In this document: piece by piece, positions 45,514-54,133 of the stretch
Numbering within the stretch: the stretch's first letter is position 1
Layout: each line of letters begins with the position of its first letter
NCBI GenBank assembly: GCA_013298025.1
Contig: JAAFJE010000012.1
Span: 124,001-188,000 of the forward strand
Origin: Cytophagales bacterium
GTDB lineage: Bacteria > Bacteroidota > Bacteroidia > Cytophagales > Spirosomataceae
DNA length: 64,000 nt
Direction of reading: 5' to 3'
The notes under the pieces: model-generated
Database searches by the model: none
The model's input: only the letters and a program-made list of their open reading frames with translations
What the model was told of the DNA's origin: nothing
Made by a program: the position numbers and the translations under genes

Positions 45514-46007
45514 AGAGGTATTTATTAGATAGCAACGTTTTTATCCAAGCACATCGAATGTATTATCCATTTGATGTAGTTCCAAGTTTTTGGGCAAAAT
45601 TAGTAGAACTATCTAAGGCTGGACATATTTTAAGCATTGATAAAGTAAAAAAAGAGATTTGTGATGTTTCAACTCCCGACGCACTGGCTTTGTGGTGTTT
45701 AAATGAAGTTGATAAAAGCTTTTTTCAAGACACATCTTCTTGTATCGACATTTATTCCGAGATAGCGATTTGGACACAGGCCAATCAACATTTTACACAA
45801 AGAGCTAAAGATGATTTTTTGGCAACTGATTTAGCAGACCCTTGGCTAATTGCGTATGCAAAAAAGCATGATTACGTCATTGTAACACACGAGATTAGTC
45901 AGTCAGAAAGAAGAAACAGAATCAAAATCCCAGAACCTTGTATGCACTTTAATGTAAGATATATTTCTCCAATACAAATGTTTAGAGAATTAAAAGTAAC
46001 ATTTTAA
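45510..46007 (+). CDS. DUF4411 PIN-like toxin
   Basis: A 165-residue protein starting with GTG. The PIN-domain acidic residues are visible: D7 in YLLDSNVFIQA, a KKEI segment near 46-49, and D-rich DDFLATDLADPWLIAYAKKHDYVIVTHE (about 107-134). This is the DUF4411 family, probably a metal-dependent ribonuclease toxin of the VapC type. Its four-base overlap with the ImmA/IrrE gene indicates one operon. The length is normal and all visible acidic residues look intact. Confidence 0.88.
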   Translation: MKRYLLDSNVFIQAHRMYYPFDVVPSFWAKLVELSKAGHILSIDKVKKEICDVSTPDALALWCLNEVDKSFFQDTSSCIDIYSEIAIWTQANQHFTQRAKDDFLATDLADPWLIAYAKKHDYVIVTHEISQSERRNRIKIPEPCMHFNVRYISPIQMFRELKVTF

Positions 46008-46137
46008 AAATACTATCCATAAACATAAGTTTGGCAAATATAATACTAAATTGAGCGTTTGTATTTTTATTTTCATTACTGTTAAAACCTATTTGGTTTA
46101 GGTTTAGACTATCATCCGATATTTGTTTTTTTCCTTT

Positions 46138-47394
46138 ATGAAAAAGCTTTTTTACGCATTGTTGGCTATCTGGGGCTTGGCAAGTTGTGCCTCTAACGCT
46201 CCGAGTAGTAAAACCGACAAACAACATACCGAAAGTCGTGTACCTGTACAACGCATTATTACCAAAAGTAAATTTTTGGATAATGGCAAAAACATACGCC
46301 TCTACGTCAATCTCAACCTCGACCGCACCGCCCAATATGCCGAAGTGCTACGGGAATTGGTGGTGAATTATACGCTTTATCCCGACTATACCAACCGCCA
46401 AATCATTGCTTCGGGAGCGGTGGCTATATCGACTGACAATTTGGTAGAACACAACGGATGGTTTACGTTTTGGTTTGATATTCCCAAACCAAAAGAAATG
46501 TTCACGGCCATTGCCATGACCGAAATCAGAGATGTACGCACCAGCAACAAAGTAGTAAACGATTGTTTCATTCGTTTTCAATCGGGAAAATCGAGTGACT
46601 ATTTTGCCTTTTTCGACAAAACAGGTAAAATACCAGTGATGCAAAATTACTGCAACGTTCAAGACAGTCTTGTATTGAAAAGCCTCGACAACAAGGCTCA
46701 ATCGTTTCGGGTATTTCGTTATCGCTACGATTTCGAGCCAGCCCTTTCACCAATGGCAACTTCTCAGCGTGTGCCACAAAAGAAATTGTACGTCGATTCT
46801 TCTTTCAATATCACCAGTAATACGCCTGTGTATTTCAATACCGAAGGACTATTTTATCTTACCAAAGATACGACCGACAGCTACGGCATTGGCTTAGTGG
46901 TGGCAGATAAACGTTTTCCCAGAATGACTCGTCCAGAAAAGCTCGTTCGTCCGCTTATTTATATGAGTACTACCGCCGAAACTTCTGATTTATGGTCGTC
47001 GAAAGAACCCAAAAAGGCAATGGACAACTATTGGCTCAACGTTACACAAGGCAATCAGGGCAACGCAAAGAAAACCATCAAAGCCTTTTATCAACGAGTT
47101 GAACAAGCCAATCGGATGTTTACAAGCTATAAAGAAGGTTGGAAAACCGACCGAGGCATGGTTTGGATTATCATGGGCGAACCCACACGCATCAACCGTA
47201 CCAAAGACAAAGAAGTATGGACTTACATAAGAAATGGGCAGTATTCGGAAATTAATTTTACCTTTAACAAACGAACAAACCAATTTGTAGAAGACCACTA
47301 CGAGCTACAACGCTACGCCGAATACCAATCTATTTGGTTTCCGACGGTAGAGCAATGGCGTACTGGGGAGATTTCGTACCAAATGAGCAAGTAG
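46138..47394 (+). CDS. GWxTD domain lipoprotein
   Basis: The protein is 418 residues from the ATG at 46138, which gives a lipoprotein signal (LASCASNAP, C near 18). The C-terminal domain (about 315-418) has the GWxTD signature, here EGWKTDRGMVWIIMGEPTRINRTKDKEVWTYIRNG. The family is restricted to Bacteroidota and relatives; its function is not known, though it is often in envelope gene neighbourhoods. The gene is followed 77 bases later by rlmB. Confidence 0.88.
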   Translation: MKKLFYALLAIWGLASCASNAPSSKTDKQHTESRVPVQRIITKSKFLDNGKNIRLYVNLNLDRTAQYAEVLRELVVNYTLYPDYTNRQIIASGAVAISTDNLVEHNGWFTFWFDIPKPKEMFTAIAMTEIRDVRTSNKVVNDCFIRFQSGKSSDYFAFFDKTGKIPVMQNYCNVQDSLVLKSLDNKAQSFRVFRYRYDFEPALSPMATSQRVPQKKLYVDSSFNITSNTPVYFNTEGLFYLTKDTTDSYGIGLVVADKRFPRMTRPEKLVRPLIYMSTTAETSDLWSSKEPKKAMDNYWLNVTQGNQGNAKKTIKAFYQRVEQANRMFTSYKEGWKTDRGMVWIIMGEPTRINRTKDKEVWTYIRNGQYSEINFTFNKRTNQFVEDHYELQRYAEYQSIWFPTVEQWRTGEISYQMSK

Positions 47395-47471
47395 TAGGAC
47401 GTTTAGGCAAGTATTTATATAAAATTGGCATTCTCCTAAAACTTTCCGACCTTTGTAAAAATTTACAAGAA

Positions 47472-48263
47472 ATGTCAGAAGAAAAAAAATTTAATGGCCC
47501 TAAGAAGCCCTTCAAATATTTTAACCAACCAGCCAAGCCCGATAATAAAGATATTGTGTTTGGGGTTCAATCGGTACTAGAAACACTTCGTGCTGGAAAA
47601 GAAATTGATAAAATACTCATTCAAAGAGAATTAGGCTCGATAGAAGTGACAGAATTTGCCCGTTTGAGAGGCATTCCTGTACAAAAAGTGCCTACCGAAA
47701 AACTCGACCGCATCACACGCAAGAACCACCAAGGGGTGATAGCTTTTGTTTCAGCCATCAATTATGTAAAGCTTGAAAACGTAGTAGCAGGGATTTATGA
47801 AAAAGGTGAAGTGCCTTTGTTGCTTGTACTCGACCGCATTACGGATGTTCGCAACTTCGGGGCAATTGCTCGTACAGCCGAATGTACAGGCGTGCATGGC
47901 ATTGTGATTCCGACCAAAGGAGCGGCTCAAATCAATGCCGATGCCATGAAAACATCGTCGGGAGCACTCAATTTTATCCCTGTTTGTAGAGAAGAGAATC
48001 TTGCCGATACCGTCAAATATTTGAAAGACTCAGGTATTCAGGTGGTAGCCTGTACCGAAAAAGTATATAAAAGTGTCTATGAACTCGACTTTACCGTGCC
48101 TACAGCCATTATCATGGGTTCGGAGGAAGATGGTATTTCGGAAGAATTATTGAAAAAAGCCGACGAACTCGCCAGCATTCCGATGTCGGGCAAAGTAGGT
48201 TCGTTGAACGTTTCGGTAGCCAATGGCGTAATTTTGTATGAAGCCGTAAGACAGCGTTTGTAA
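47472..48263 (+). CDS. rlmB: 23S rRNA (guanosine-2'-O)-methyltransferase, RlmB-like
   Basis: The protein is 263 residues from the ATG at 47472 (MSEEKKFNG); an open frame further upstream overlaps the preceding gene and is not supported. The N-terminal substrate-binding part (VFGVQSVLETLRAGKEIDKILIQ) and the SpoU/TrmH knot motifs RNFGAIARTAECTGVHGIVIP, IIMGSEEDGIS and LNVSVANGVILYEAVRQR are complete. It methylates the ribose of G2251 (E. coli numbering) in the ribosomal P loop. A strong terminator follows. Confidence 0.95.
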   Translation: MSEEKKFNGPKKPFKYFNQPAKPDNKDIVFGVQSVLETLRAGKEIDKILIQRELGSIEVTEFARLRGIPVQKVPTEKLDRITRKNHQGVIAFVSAINYVKLENVVAGIYEKGEVPLLLVLDRITDVRNFGAIARTAECTGVHGIVIPTKGAAQINADAMKTSSGALNFIPVCREENLADTVKYLKDSGIQVVACTEKVYKSVYELDFTVPTAIIMGSEEDGISEELLKKADELASIPMSGKVGSLNVSVANGVILYEAVRQRL

Positions 48264-48284
48264 AATATAAAATAGTATTTCGTG

Positions 48285-48330
48285 AAAAACGGTAGCCGTA
48301 AACATACACCTTACTGCTACCGTTTTTTTT
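48285..48330 (+). terminator. Terminator after rlmB
   Basis: AAAAACGGTAGC and GCTACCGTTTTT pair over 12 bases with a 19-base loop and end in eight T. It also serves the converging GH115 gene. Confidence 0.8.
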
Positions 48331-48353
48331 ATGAATTGCTTAATCTTGACAAC

Positions 48354-50918
48354 TTACTTCCCCCGAAAACTTTCTTCTGGACCTAAATGTGTTTTGGGAA
48401 TATCCACCGTACTTACAATGATTTTTTGTAAAATAATCGCTGGGTCGATTGCCCATATTTTTAAGGTATGTTTTCCTGTGCCGTTTATCCTGAGTTTATG
48501 CGTAATGTACTTAGCATTTCTTGCCACCATTCTTTCCCATTCTCTTTGACTTTTATCGGCGTGCATATCAATCGTTTGTGGCTTTTCATCATCTATGGAA
48601 ATCGCCAAATGTAAACCTTTGTAATTGTTAAAATCAAGCGTTGGCGATGCGATGATTTGCACCGTAGCCTCACCCTCTTTCGACCAAAACATATCATATT
48701 CCAAGCGTGGACTTTGAGCTGTTAACTCTATCGAAGGAATATCTACAGGAAAAATACTGATGCCATTGCCTGTTCTTCCGATGTCTGGAATTACTTTCCA
48801 TTGAACTTTGCCCATGTTAATGGCTCTTGAATAATGGTCAGCTTCCACCGAAACGATTCCATTACTTTCTATAAATCCTTTGAAATCAGTAGGATAAGTA
48901 AGTTTTAGCTTTTGTTCGCTCGTTTTTGTTTCTTCTTTGGTCGCTTCGTCGGGGGCTAATCTGGTTACTTTGGGTACAGCATTTTTATTGGGTTGTTGCC
49001 AATAGGTATAGCCAATATGTGTTTGGTCGGCAAAATGATTCCACTTACCGCCCGCCAGCGATTGATTGAAGTAATCACTTAGCTCTTGGTCTTTTTTGAA
49101 AAGCTCTTCTACTTTATCAGCCCAAGCGTTGGTACTTGCCCATTTGGCATTGGCAGCTTGTTGGTTTTTTGCTTGAGCAAAATACATTTCATTTAAGTTG
49201 GCACAAGCCAAAATTGGATATAAAACCAATTGATAATAAGCGTCTTTATAAGCAGGCTCTATTTTTTGATACGTTTCTTCGGCCGCTTTCGCCAAGGCTT
49301 TATAGTCGTTCAGTACGCTTGTCCATTCATTGTTTTCACCTTCCAAGCTGTAAGTATTGGCATTCAATAATTCTGGTTTTACACGGGCATTGTACTTGGC
49401 ATATTTATCTAAATAAGTGGCTATTTCACTGGCATATTTTTCACCAAAAGTGGCTTTTGCCCATGTTTTTGAATAAGTAGGAAGTTTATCTAAAGTCCAT
49501 GCTTCTGGATTCCACGCATAATCTAAAAAGAAAGAAATGGGAAATTCCATCGGTTTTAAATCACCGACATTCACAATCCAAATTTCACGAGCTTTGTATT
49601 GATAAGCCAAATTCATTTGCTCCCAAATTCTTGGTAATGGATTTGTATTTACCCATTTATAATTTCTTGGCCCGCCCACGTAGTCGAAATGATAGTAAAT
49701 GCCGTAACCTCCTTTTCTGGGCTTTTCGGTTAAATTCGGGAGTTTACGAATATTGCCCCAGTTGTCATCGCATAATAATAAAGTTATATCATCGGGGACT
49801 CTCATGCCTTTGTCGTAATAGTCTTGTACTTCTTTGTACAAAGCCCATAATTGCGGTTTTTCGGAGGCTGGTTTTCCCGAAACTTCTTCCATAATTTTAC
49901 GTTGGTCGCCTACAATTTTCTCTAATAATGCCGTAGCCGTTGCTTGACTCATGGGTTCGTCGCCATCGCCACGCATACCCACCGTAAAAATATTATCGTA
50001 CTGATAACGCTCTTGCGTACTTTTTTTCCAGAAAGCCCTCAGCGTAGAATCGTTGGTGGTATAATCCCATTTTCCTTTTCCGAAACGTCGCCATTCGTCG
50101 TGTGCTCGCATCAGTGGTTCGTGGTGCGAAGTACCGATGACTACGCCATACTCGTCTGCCAAAACAGGATTCATGGGGTCATCAACATGAAAAGCGTTTC
50201 CCCACATGGCAGGCCAAAGGTAATTTCCTTTTAACCTGAGAATTAACTCAAAAATAGAGGTATAAAGTTTTTGATTAAAACCTCCGTTTTTCTCTTTTGT
50301 CCAGCCAGCCAAACAAGGTGCTTCGTCGTTCAAGAATATGCCACGATATTTTACTTTGGGTTCGCCATCAGAATATTTGCCATTGCTTACATAGATTTCA
50401 TCATGTTTTGCCGTAGGAACATCCGCCCAAAAATGCCAAGGGGAAACGCCCATTTGCTCAGATAAATCATAAATGCCATAAATCGTCCCTCGTCTGTCTG
50501 AGCCAACAATCACCAAGGCTTTTTTTACATTCGGAAATGGATTTTCGAGGGTTTGAATCACAAACGTTTCCCATTTTCCTTTGAGGTTTTGTACGTCTAT
50601 TTTCTTTTGAGCCACCAGTGCGTCAATCCATTGGTTTTTTCCTAAAGTGCCAACAATAATCAGTGTTTCTTGTTGGCTGAGTTCGTTGAGTAGTTGAGGT
50701 TTTCTGCCTGTTACTCGTTCTACATCGCTTTGTAAATCGCTTGTGGCTCGGATAACACCTTTATTGTCATCTTTTGAAACCAAAATGGGCGTGACTTTAC
50801 TTTTGGATGCTACGCAAAAACTCCTTCCTTTTGCCTGAAAGGCAACGTAAGAAGTAGGATTTATACAAAATCCAATAAGCGGTAACAGCAATAAGAATAC
50901 GTTAAAAATATGTTTCAT
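48354..50918 (-). CDS. Secreted GH115 family protein (xylan alpha-glucuronidase)
   Basis: The protein is 854 residues from the ATG at 50918, which gives the signal peptide MKHIFNVFLLLLPLIGFC. GH115 features are visible: GTIYGIYDLSEQMGVSPWHFWADVP, YRGIFLNDEAPCLAGW, DEYGVVIGTSHHEPLMRAHDEW, TVGMRGDGDEPM and LLCDDNWGNIRKLP. The C-terminal sandwich (VQIIASPTLDFNNYKGLHLAISIDDEKPQTI) is present. GH115 enzymes remove 4-O-methylglucuronic acid from internal and terminal positions of xylan. It lies 45 bases downstream of the GH30 gene on the same strand, so the two are probably one operon against glucuronoxylan. Confidence 0.95.
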   Translation of the reverse strand: MKHIFNVFLLLLPLIGFCINPTSYVAFQAKGRSFCVASKSKVTPILVSKDDNKGVIRATSDLQSDVERVTGRKPQLLNELSQQETLIIVGTLGKNQWIDALVAQKKIDVQNLKGKWETFVIQTLENPFPNVKKALVIVGSDRRGTIYGIYDLSEQMGVSPWHFWADVPTAKHDEIYVSNGKYSDGEPKVKYRGIFLNDEAPCLAGWTKEKNGGFNQKLYTSIFELILRLKGNYLWPAMWGNAFHVDDPMNPVLADEYGVVIGTSHHEPLMRAHDEWRRFGKGKWDYTTNDSTLRAFWKKSTQERYQYDNIFTVGMRGDGDEPMSQATATALLEKIVGDQRKIMEEVSGKPASEKPQLWALYKEVQDYYDKGMRVPDDITLLLCDDNWGNIRKLPNLTEKPRKGGYGIYYHFDYVGGPRNYKWVNTNPLPRIWEQMNLAYQYKAREIWIVNVGDLKPMEFPISFFLDYAWNPEAWTLDKLPTYSKTWAKATFGEKYASEIATYLDKYAKYNARVKPELLNANTYSLEGENNEWTSVLNDYKALAKAAEETYQKIEPAYKDAYYQLVLYPILACANLNEMYFAQAKNQQAANAKWASTNAWADKVEELFKKDQELSDYFNQSLAGGKWNHFADQTHIGYTYWQQPNKNAVPKVTRLAPDEATKEETKTSEQKLKLTYPTDFKGFIESNGIVSVEADHYSRAINMGKVQWKVIPDIGRTGNGISIFPVDIPSIELTAQSPRLEYDMFWSKEGEATVQIIASPTLDFNNYKGLHLAISIDDEKPQTIDMHADKSQREWERMVARNAKYITHKLRINGTGKHTLKIWAIDPAIILQKIIVSTVDIPKTHLGPEESFRGK

Positions 50919-50962
50919 TAAAGTATTGATTTTACTAGAACAAACCACGCACAGCATAAAAC

Positions 50963-52264
50963 TTACTTATTCAATACGATGGTAGTTACGCTGTTTGCAG
51001 GAATATCCATTTCTACGGTTTTATTTACAATATCGAGTGTTTTCTTAGCCAAGGTGGTCGTTTCTGTGGTAGTGTAAGCCACGGCAGCGGTGGGTGTGAT
51101 TCCGTTTAATTGTACACTTTTCACCGTAAAATTTTCGGGATTAATTATGACCACCACTACTTGTGAATCCTTTTGGTAAGCGGTGATTTTCAGGTAATTA
51201 TTCACTGGTACTTCCACGCCTATACGTACAAATCCAGGACGGATATATTTTGAAAAATGTGAAAAAGCATACCCCCTTTTCAGTACTTCTCCATTGACGG
51301 TGTTTTGCTCACCGTCGCCAATAAACGAATAGTACCGTTGCAAGTACCACCAAATATAGGCATTCCAATTATTACTCATGGCATCATGAACACTCGTGAG
51401 CATTTTGATGGACTCAAGCCATTTGACTGCCTCCGAATAGGTTTTCCACTCGGCTGCACCTGTATTGCCCGTGTTCAGGTTCATCAGATACTCGGTCATC
51501 CAAATTTCCTTTTTCTTCTCTTCTGCCAAAGGGAATCTTGCCAAACCGCTGCCATAAATATGCCCCGCCACAATGTCAAACTTTTGAGAAGCCTCGGGGT
51601 TCGACAACAAGGCATTGGTCATGTTTTGGTTAAAATTTAAAGACTCAGGTGCAGCTACTTTTGCACCAACAATTTGTCCGGGAGCATTCAAGAAATTAAT
51701 CATATCGTCGGCTGTCCAATCGCACGACTCATACGTCGGTTTCCAATCGGGTTCGTTTTGAATAGAAACGACATCTATTTTCGCCCCGTTTTGTGCCATA
51801 TAAGCAATAAATTCGTTGATATAGTCTTTGAATGCCTTATAATTTTCGGGTAACAAATAGCCTCGAACGTCGCTGTTATTGCTTTTTAATGCCGCAGGAG
51901 GCGACCACGGACAAGCCAGTACTTTTACGCCATACTTGTTGGCTTCTTTTACCGCCTCAACAATATTGCCCCATTCAGTTTTATTGGAGGCAATTCTTAC
52001 CCTAAAGATACTCAAACCAAGTTCATTTTCGTTCAATCCAAAGGCTTTTGTAGCCTCGCTTGGTTTCAAAGATTGCGTTCCCCACATCCGATTTGCCCCG
52101 CCAAAGCCTGTTATCGTTTGATAGGTAGTTGAAGAAACAAGGTTCACTTTAAAAGGATTCACCGTAGTCACTGCGGGCGTGTTGGGTTCATCTGTTTTTT
52201 TACAAGAAAGGCTTAAAAATAAGCATAAAGCTAATAAAAAAAGGGCGTTGGTTTTTCTTTTCAC
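50963..52264 (-). CDS. GH30 family glucuronoxylanase-like lipoprotein
   Basis: The 433-residue protein has a lipobox (SLSC, C21), so it is a surface or periplasmic lipoprotein. The barrel has acid/base E171 (VVSIQNEPDWKP) and nucleophile E258 (IWMTEYLMN). YIWWYLQRYYSFIGDGE resembles the YVWWYIR.YG region of GH30 subfamily 8, where an arginine binds the glucuronate side chain; here R follows after Q. A side beta-domain follows (about 345-433). GH30_8 enzymes cut xylan next to methylglucuronate branches, which fits the GH115 gene downstream. Confidence 0.9.
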   Translation of the reverse strand: MKRKTNALFLLALCLFLSLSCKKTDEPNTPAVTTVNPFKVNLVSSTTYQTITGFGGANRMWGTQSLKPSEATKAFGLNENELGLSIFRVRIASNKTEWGNIVEAVKEANKYGVKVLACPWSPPAALKSNNSDVRGYLLPENYKAFKDYINEFIAYMAQNGAKIDVVSIQNEPDWKPTYESCDWTADDMINFLNAPGQIVGAKVAAPESLNFNQNMTNALLSNPEASQKFDIVAGHIYGSGLARFPLAEEKKKEIWMTEYLMNLNTGNTGAAEWKTYSEAVKWLESIKMLTSVHDAMSNNWNAYIWWYLQRYYSFIGDGEQNTVNGEVLKRGYAFSHFSKYIRPGFVRIGVEVPVNNYLKITAYQKDSQVVVVIINPENFTVKSVQLNGITPTAAVAYTTTETTTLAKKTLDIVNKTVEMDIPANSVTTIVLNK

Positions 52265-52815
52265 TGGTGTTATTATGTTTAGCGTATGAGTTAAATATGT
52301 TTACAGGTTTTAGTCTTTTGCTTATGATTGATGGCAAGCTTAGTTGAAATATAAATAAAAAAGGTTAATATATAAATTAAACCTTATAGTCCAGACTTGA
52401 CACCAATCCATTATCTATGCTTATAAGTAGGCTTTTTTGACGATGCAAAGTAAATAAATAGATAAAAAAGGGATTAGCACATATTATCAAATCTAATTAC
52501 CATTTGTTTAACGGATACAGTATTCCTAAACTTTTAACTCAAAACAAGCATTTGTCAGATTCTTGGCTTTTTAAATAATTAGTCATTTGAATGAAAAAAT
52601 AATTTTCCTATTAAACTTTTTACGGGTTATGGTAGTCTAAACGATACCAAAACCACAAGAAGAACGTTTTAAATACAGTTCATTTTGACAAATATTATAA
52701 ATCAATACGCATAGATAGAGAAAAAGCTTTACTGACAGATTCGTTTGTTAAAAAAGATTCACCGCAAAAGCGAAAGATTCTTTTTGTTTTGATTCACTTT
52801 AATCACAGTAAAGCC
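52265..52815. other. Non-coding region between the xylan operon and a divergent gene
   Basis: About 550 AT-rich bases with no open frame that looks coding, no tRNA and no clear repeat. It must contain the promoter of the GH30/GH115 operon and of the downstream plus-strand gene. No HTCS-type operator (inverted or direct repeats over 20-40 bases) was obvious. Confidence 0.5.
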
Positions 52816-54000
52816 ATGAAAACTCAAAATGCAGTAAAATCACTCCTCAGATGGAGTCGTTTTGTATGGTTTGGTATGTTGTTGTTAAACATTTCATTTC
52901 TTTCTTCTGCCCAAAATACCACGCTTGAAACCGACAAAGGTTTACAGGTGTCTATCGCAGGCTATGATGCCGATGTTCGCCAAGCCATTTTAGTCGCTAG
53001 TCAGTACCCTGCTGTATTAAGCGAAATGCAACAAACTAAGACAAATACCCAAAACTCATTTCATTTTTTAATCAACGATTTTAGTCAGAAAAAACAAGGT
53101 TGGTTTTATGAACTCTCTCGTTTTCCTGAACTAACGCATACTTTAGCGAGCTTACCAAGTGGCAAAAGTCGTGATGAAATCAACGCTTTGCTTCCTAACC
53201 AAGACGAAACGCTCACAAAAGCAGCCTGGCGTTTATACAAACACCACCAAAAAGATGTGCAACAGCTCGGCCAATTGTATCAACAGGCAGAGACCGATTT
53301 TCAAAAAAACACGGTTTCGCTCGATGCCAATACGCAAGCGGCTTTCAGAACCTTGGCAAAATTTCCTGATGTACTTGTGCTTTTAACCGACAATATTACG
53401 CTTACGAGCCAATTAGGACAGCAATATGCCAGCAATAAAGAGGCTTTTGCCCAGCAACTGGCAGCCAAGCACGACAGTTTGGTTATTCAAAATCAAGCAC
53501 AAATAACAGCTTATCAAAAAGCTTTGGCACAAAATCCGCAAGCCAAACAAGAACTCAACCAAGCTGCCAGAGATTTTGCTCGTAGCAATGGCTATATTTT
53601 ACCCAACGGTCAGGTGGTATATGGCAATGGTTATGGCTATGCCAACCCTTATTCTTATTGGTTTGGTTATCCTACTTGGTACGGCACTGCACTTTGGTAT
53701 CCAAGTGCTTATTGGAGTAGCTTTGGTTTGAGCTACGGTTTTGGAGGCTTGGGCATTAGTGCTTTTCCTTCTTGGGGTTTTTCTAATTGGTTTTTCAATG
53801 CGGGGTATTATTACAATTACCCTTATTTGTACAATTATTTTGGCAATTACCGTCGCCCAATGGTCGTTCGCAATACGGTTGCACCTGTTCGCTATGTAAA
53901 CACTTATCGCAACGATGTGGTAAGAAATTACAATTATAATGGCGGTAGCTTCCGAAGTTATGGAGGTCGAAGTTTTGGGGGTGGCGGTAGAAGAAGGTAG
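52816..54000 (+). CDS. Secreted protein with Gly/Tyr-rich C-terminus
   Basis: The protein is 394 residues from the ATG at 52816; the signal peptide ends near LSSAQN. The middle part (residues about 30-265) is helical and glutamine-rich (QQLGQLYQQAETDFQKNT, AQLAAKHDSLVIQNQAQITAYQKALAQNPQAKQ), similar in style to DUF3300-like proteins. The last 130 residues are a low-complexity YGYANPYSYWFGYPTWYG and GGRSFGGGGRRR type tail, aromatic and glycine-rich with an arginine end. Such tails occur in surface or amyloid-like proteins. The next gene, a serine hydrolase, follows 134 bases downstream on the same strand. Confidence 0.7.
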   Translation: MKTQNAVKSLLRWSRFVWFGMLLLNISFLSSAQNTTLETDKGLQVSIAGYDADVRQAILVASQYPAVLSEMQQTKTNTQNSFHFLINDFSQKKQGWFYELSRFPELTHTLASLPSGKSRDEINALLPNQDETLTKAAWRLYKHHQKDVQQLGQLYQQAETDFQKNTVSLDANTQAAFRTLAKFPDVLVLLTDNITLTSQLGQQYASNKEAFAQQLAAKHDSLVIQNQAQITAYQKALAQNPQAKQELNQAARDFARSNGYILPNGQVVYGNGYGYANPYSYWFGYPTWYGTALWYPSAYWSSFGLSYGFGGLGISAFPSWGFSNWFFNAGYYYNYPYLYNYFGNYRRPMVVRNTVAPVRYVNTYRNDVVRNYNYNGGSFRSYGGRSFGGGGRRR

Positions 54001-54133
54001 CCACACGCATTTACGCATGGCTGCAACGCTCTTCAAGGTTGCAGCCATTTTTTCTAAAAACTTCTTCAAAACAGTACAGATGATTTGGTGCATTGCCGTA
54101 ACTTCGGTTTTGAAACCTTTTTCTTTTAACATC

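Noticed and set aside
52265-52815. Small RNA or tRNA gene in the long spacer before the Gly/Tyr-rich protein gene
   Set aside because: No cloverleaf, no GC-rich core and no terminator were seen.
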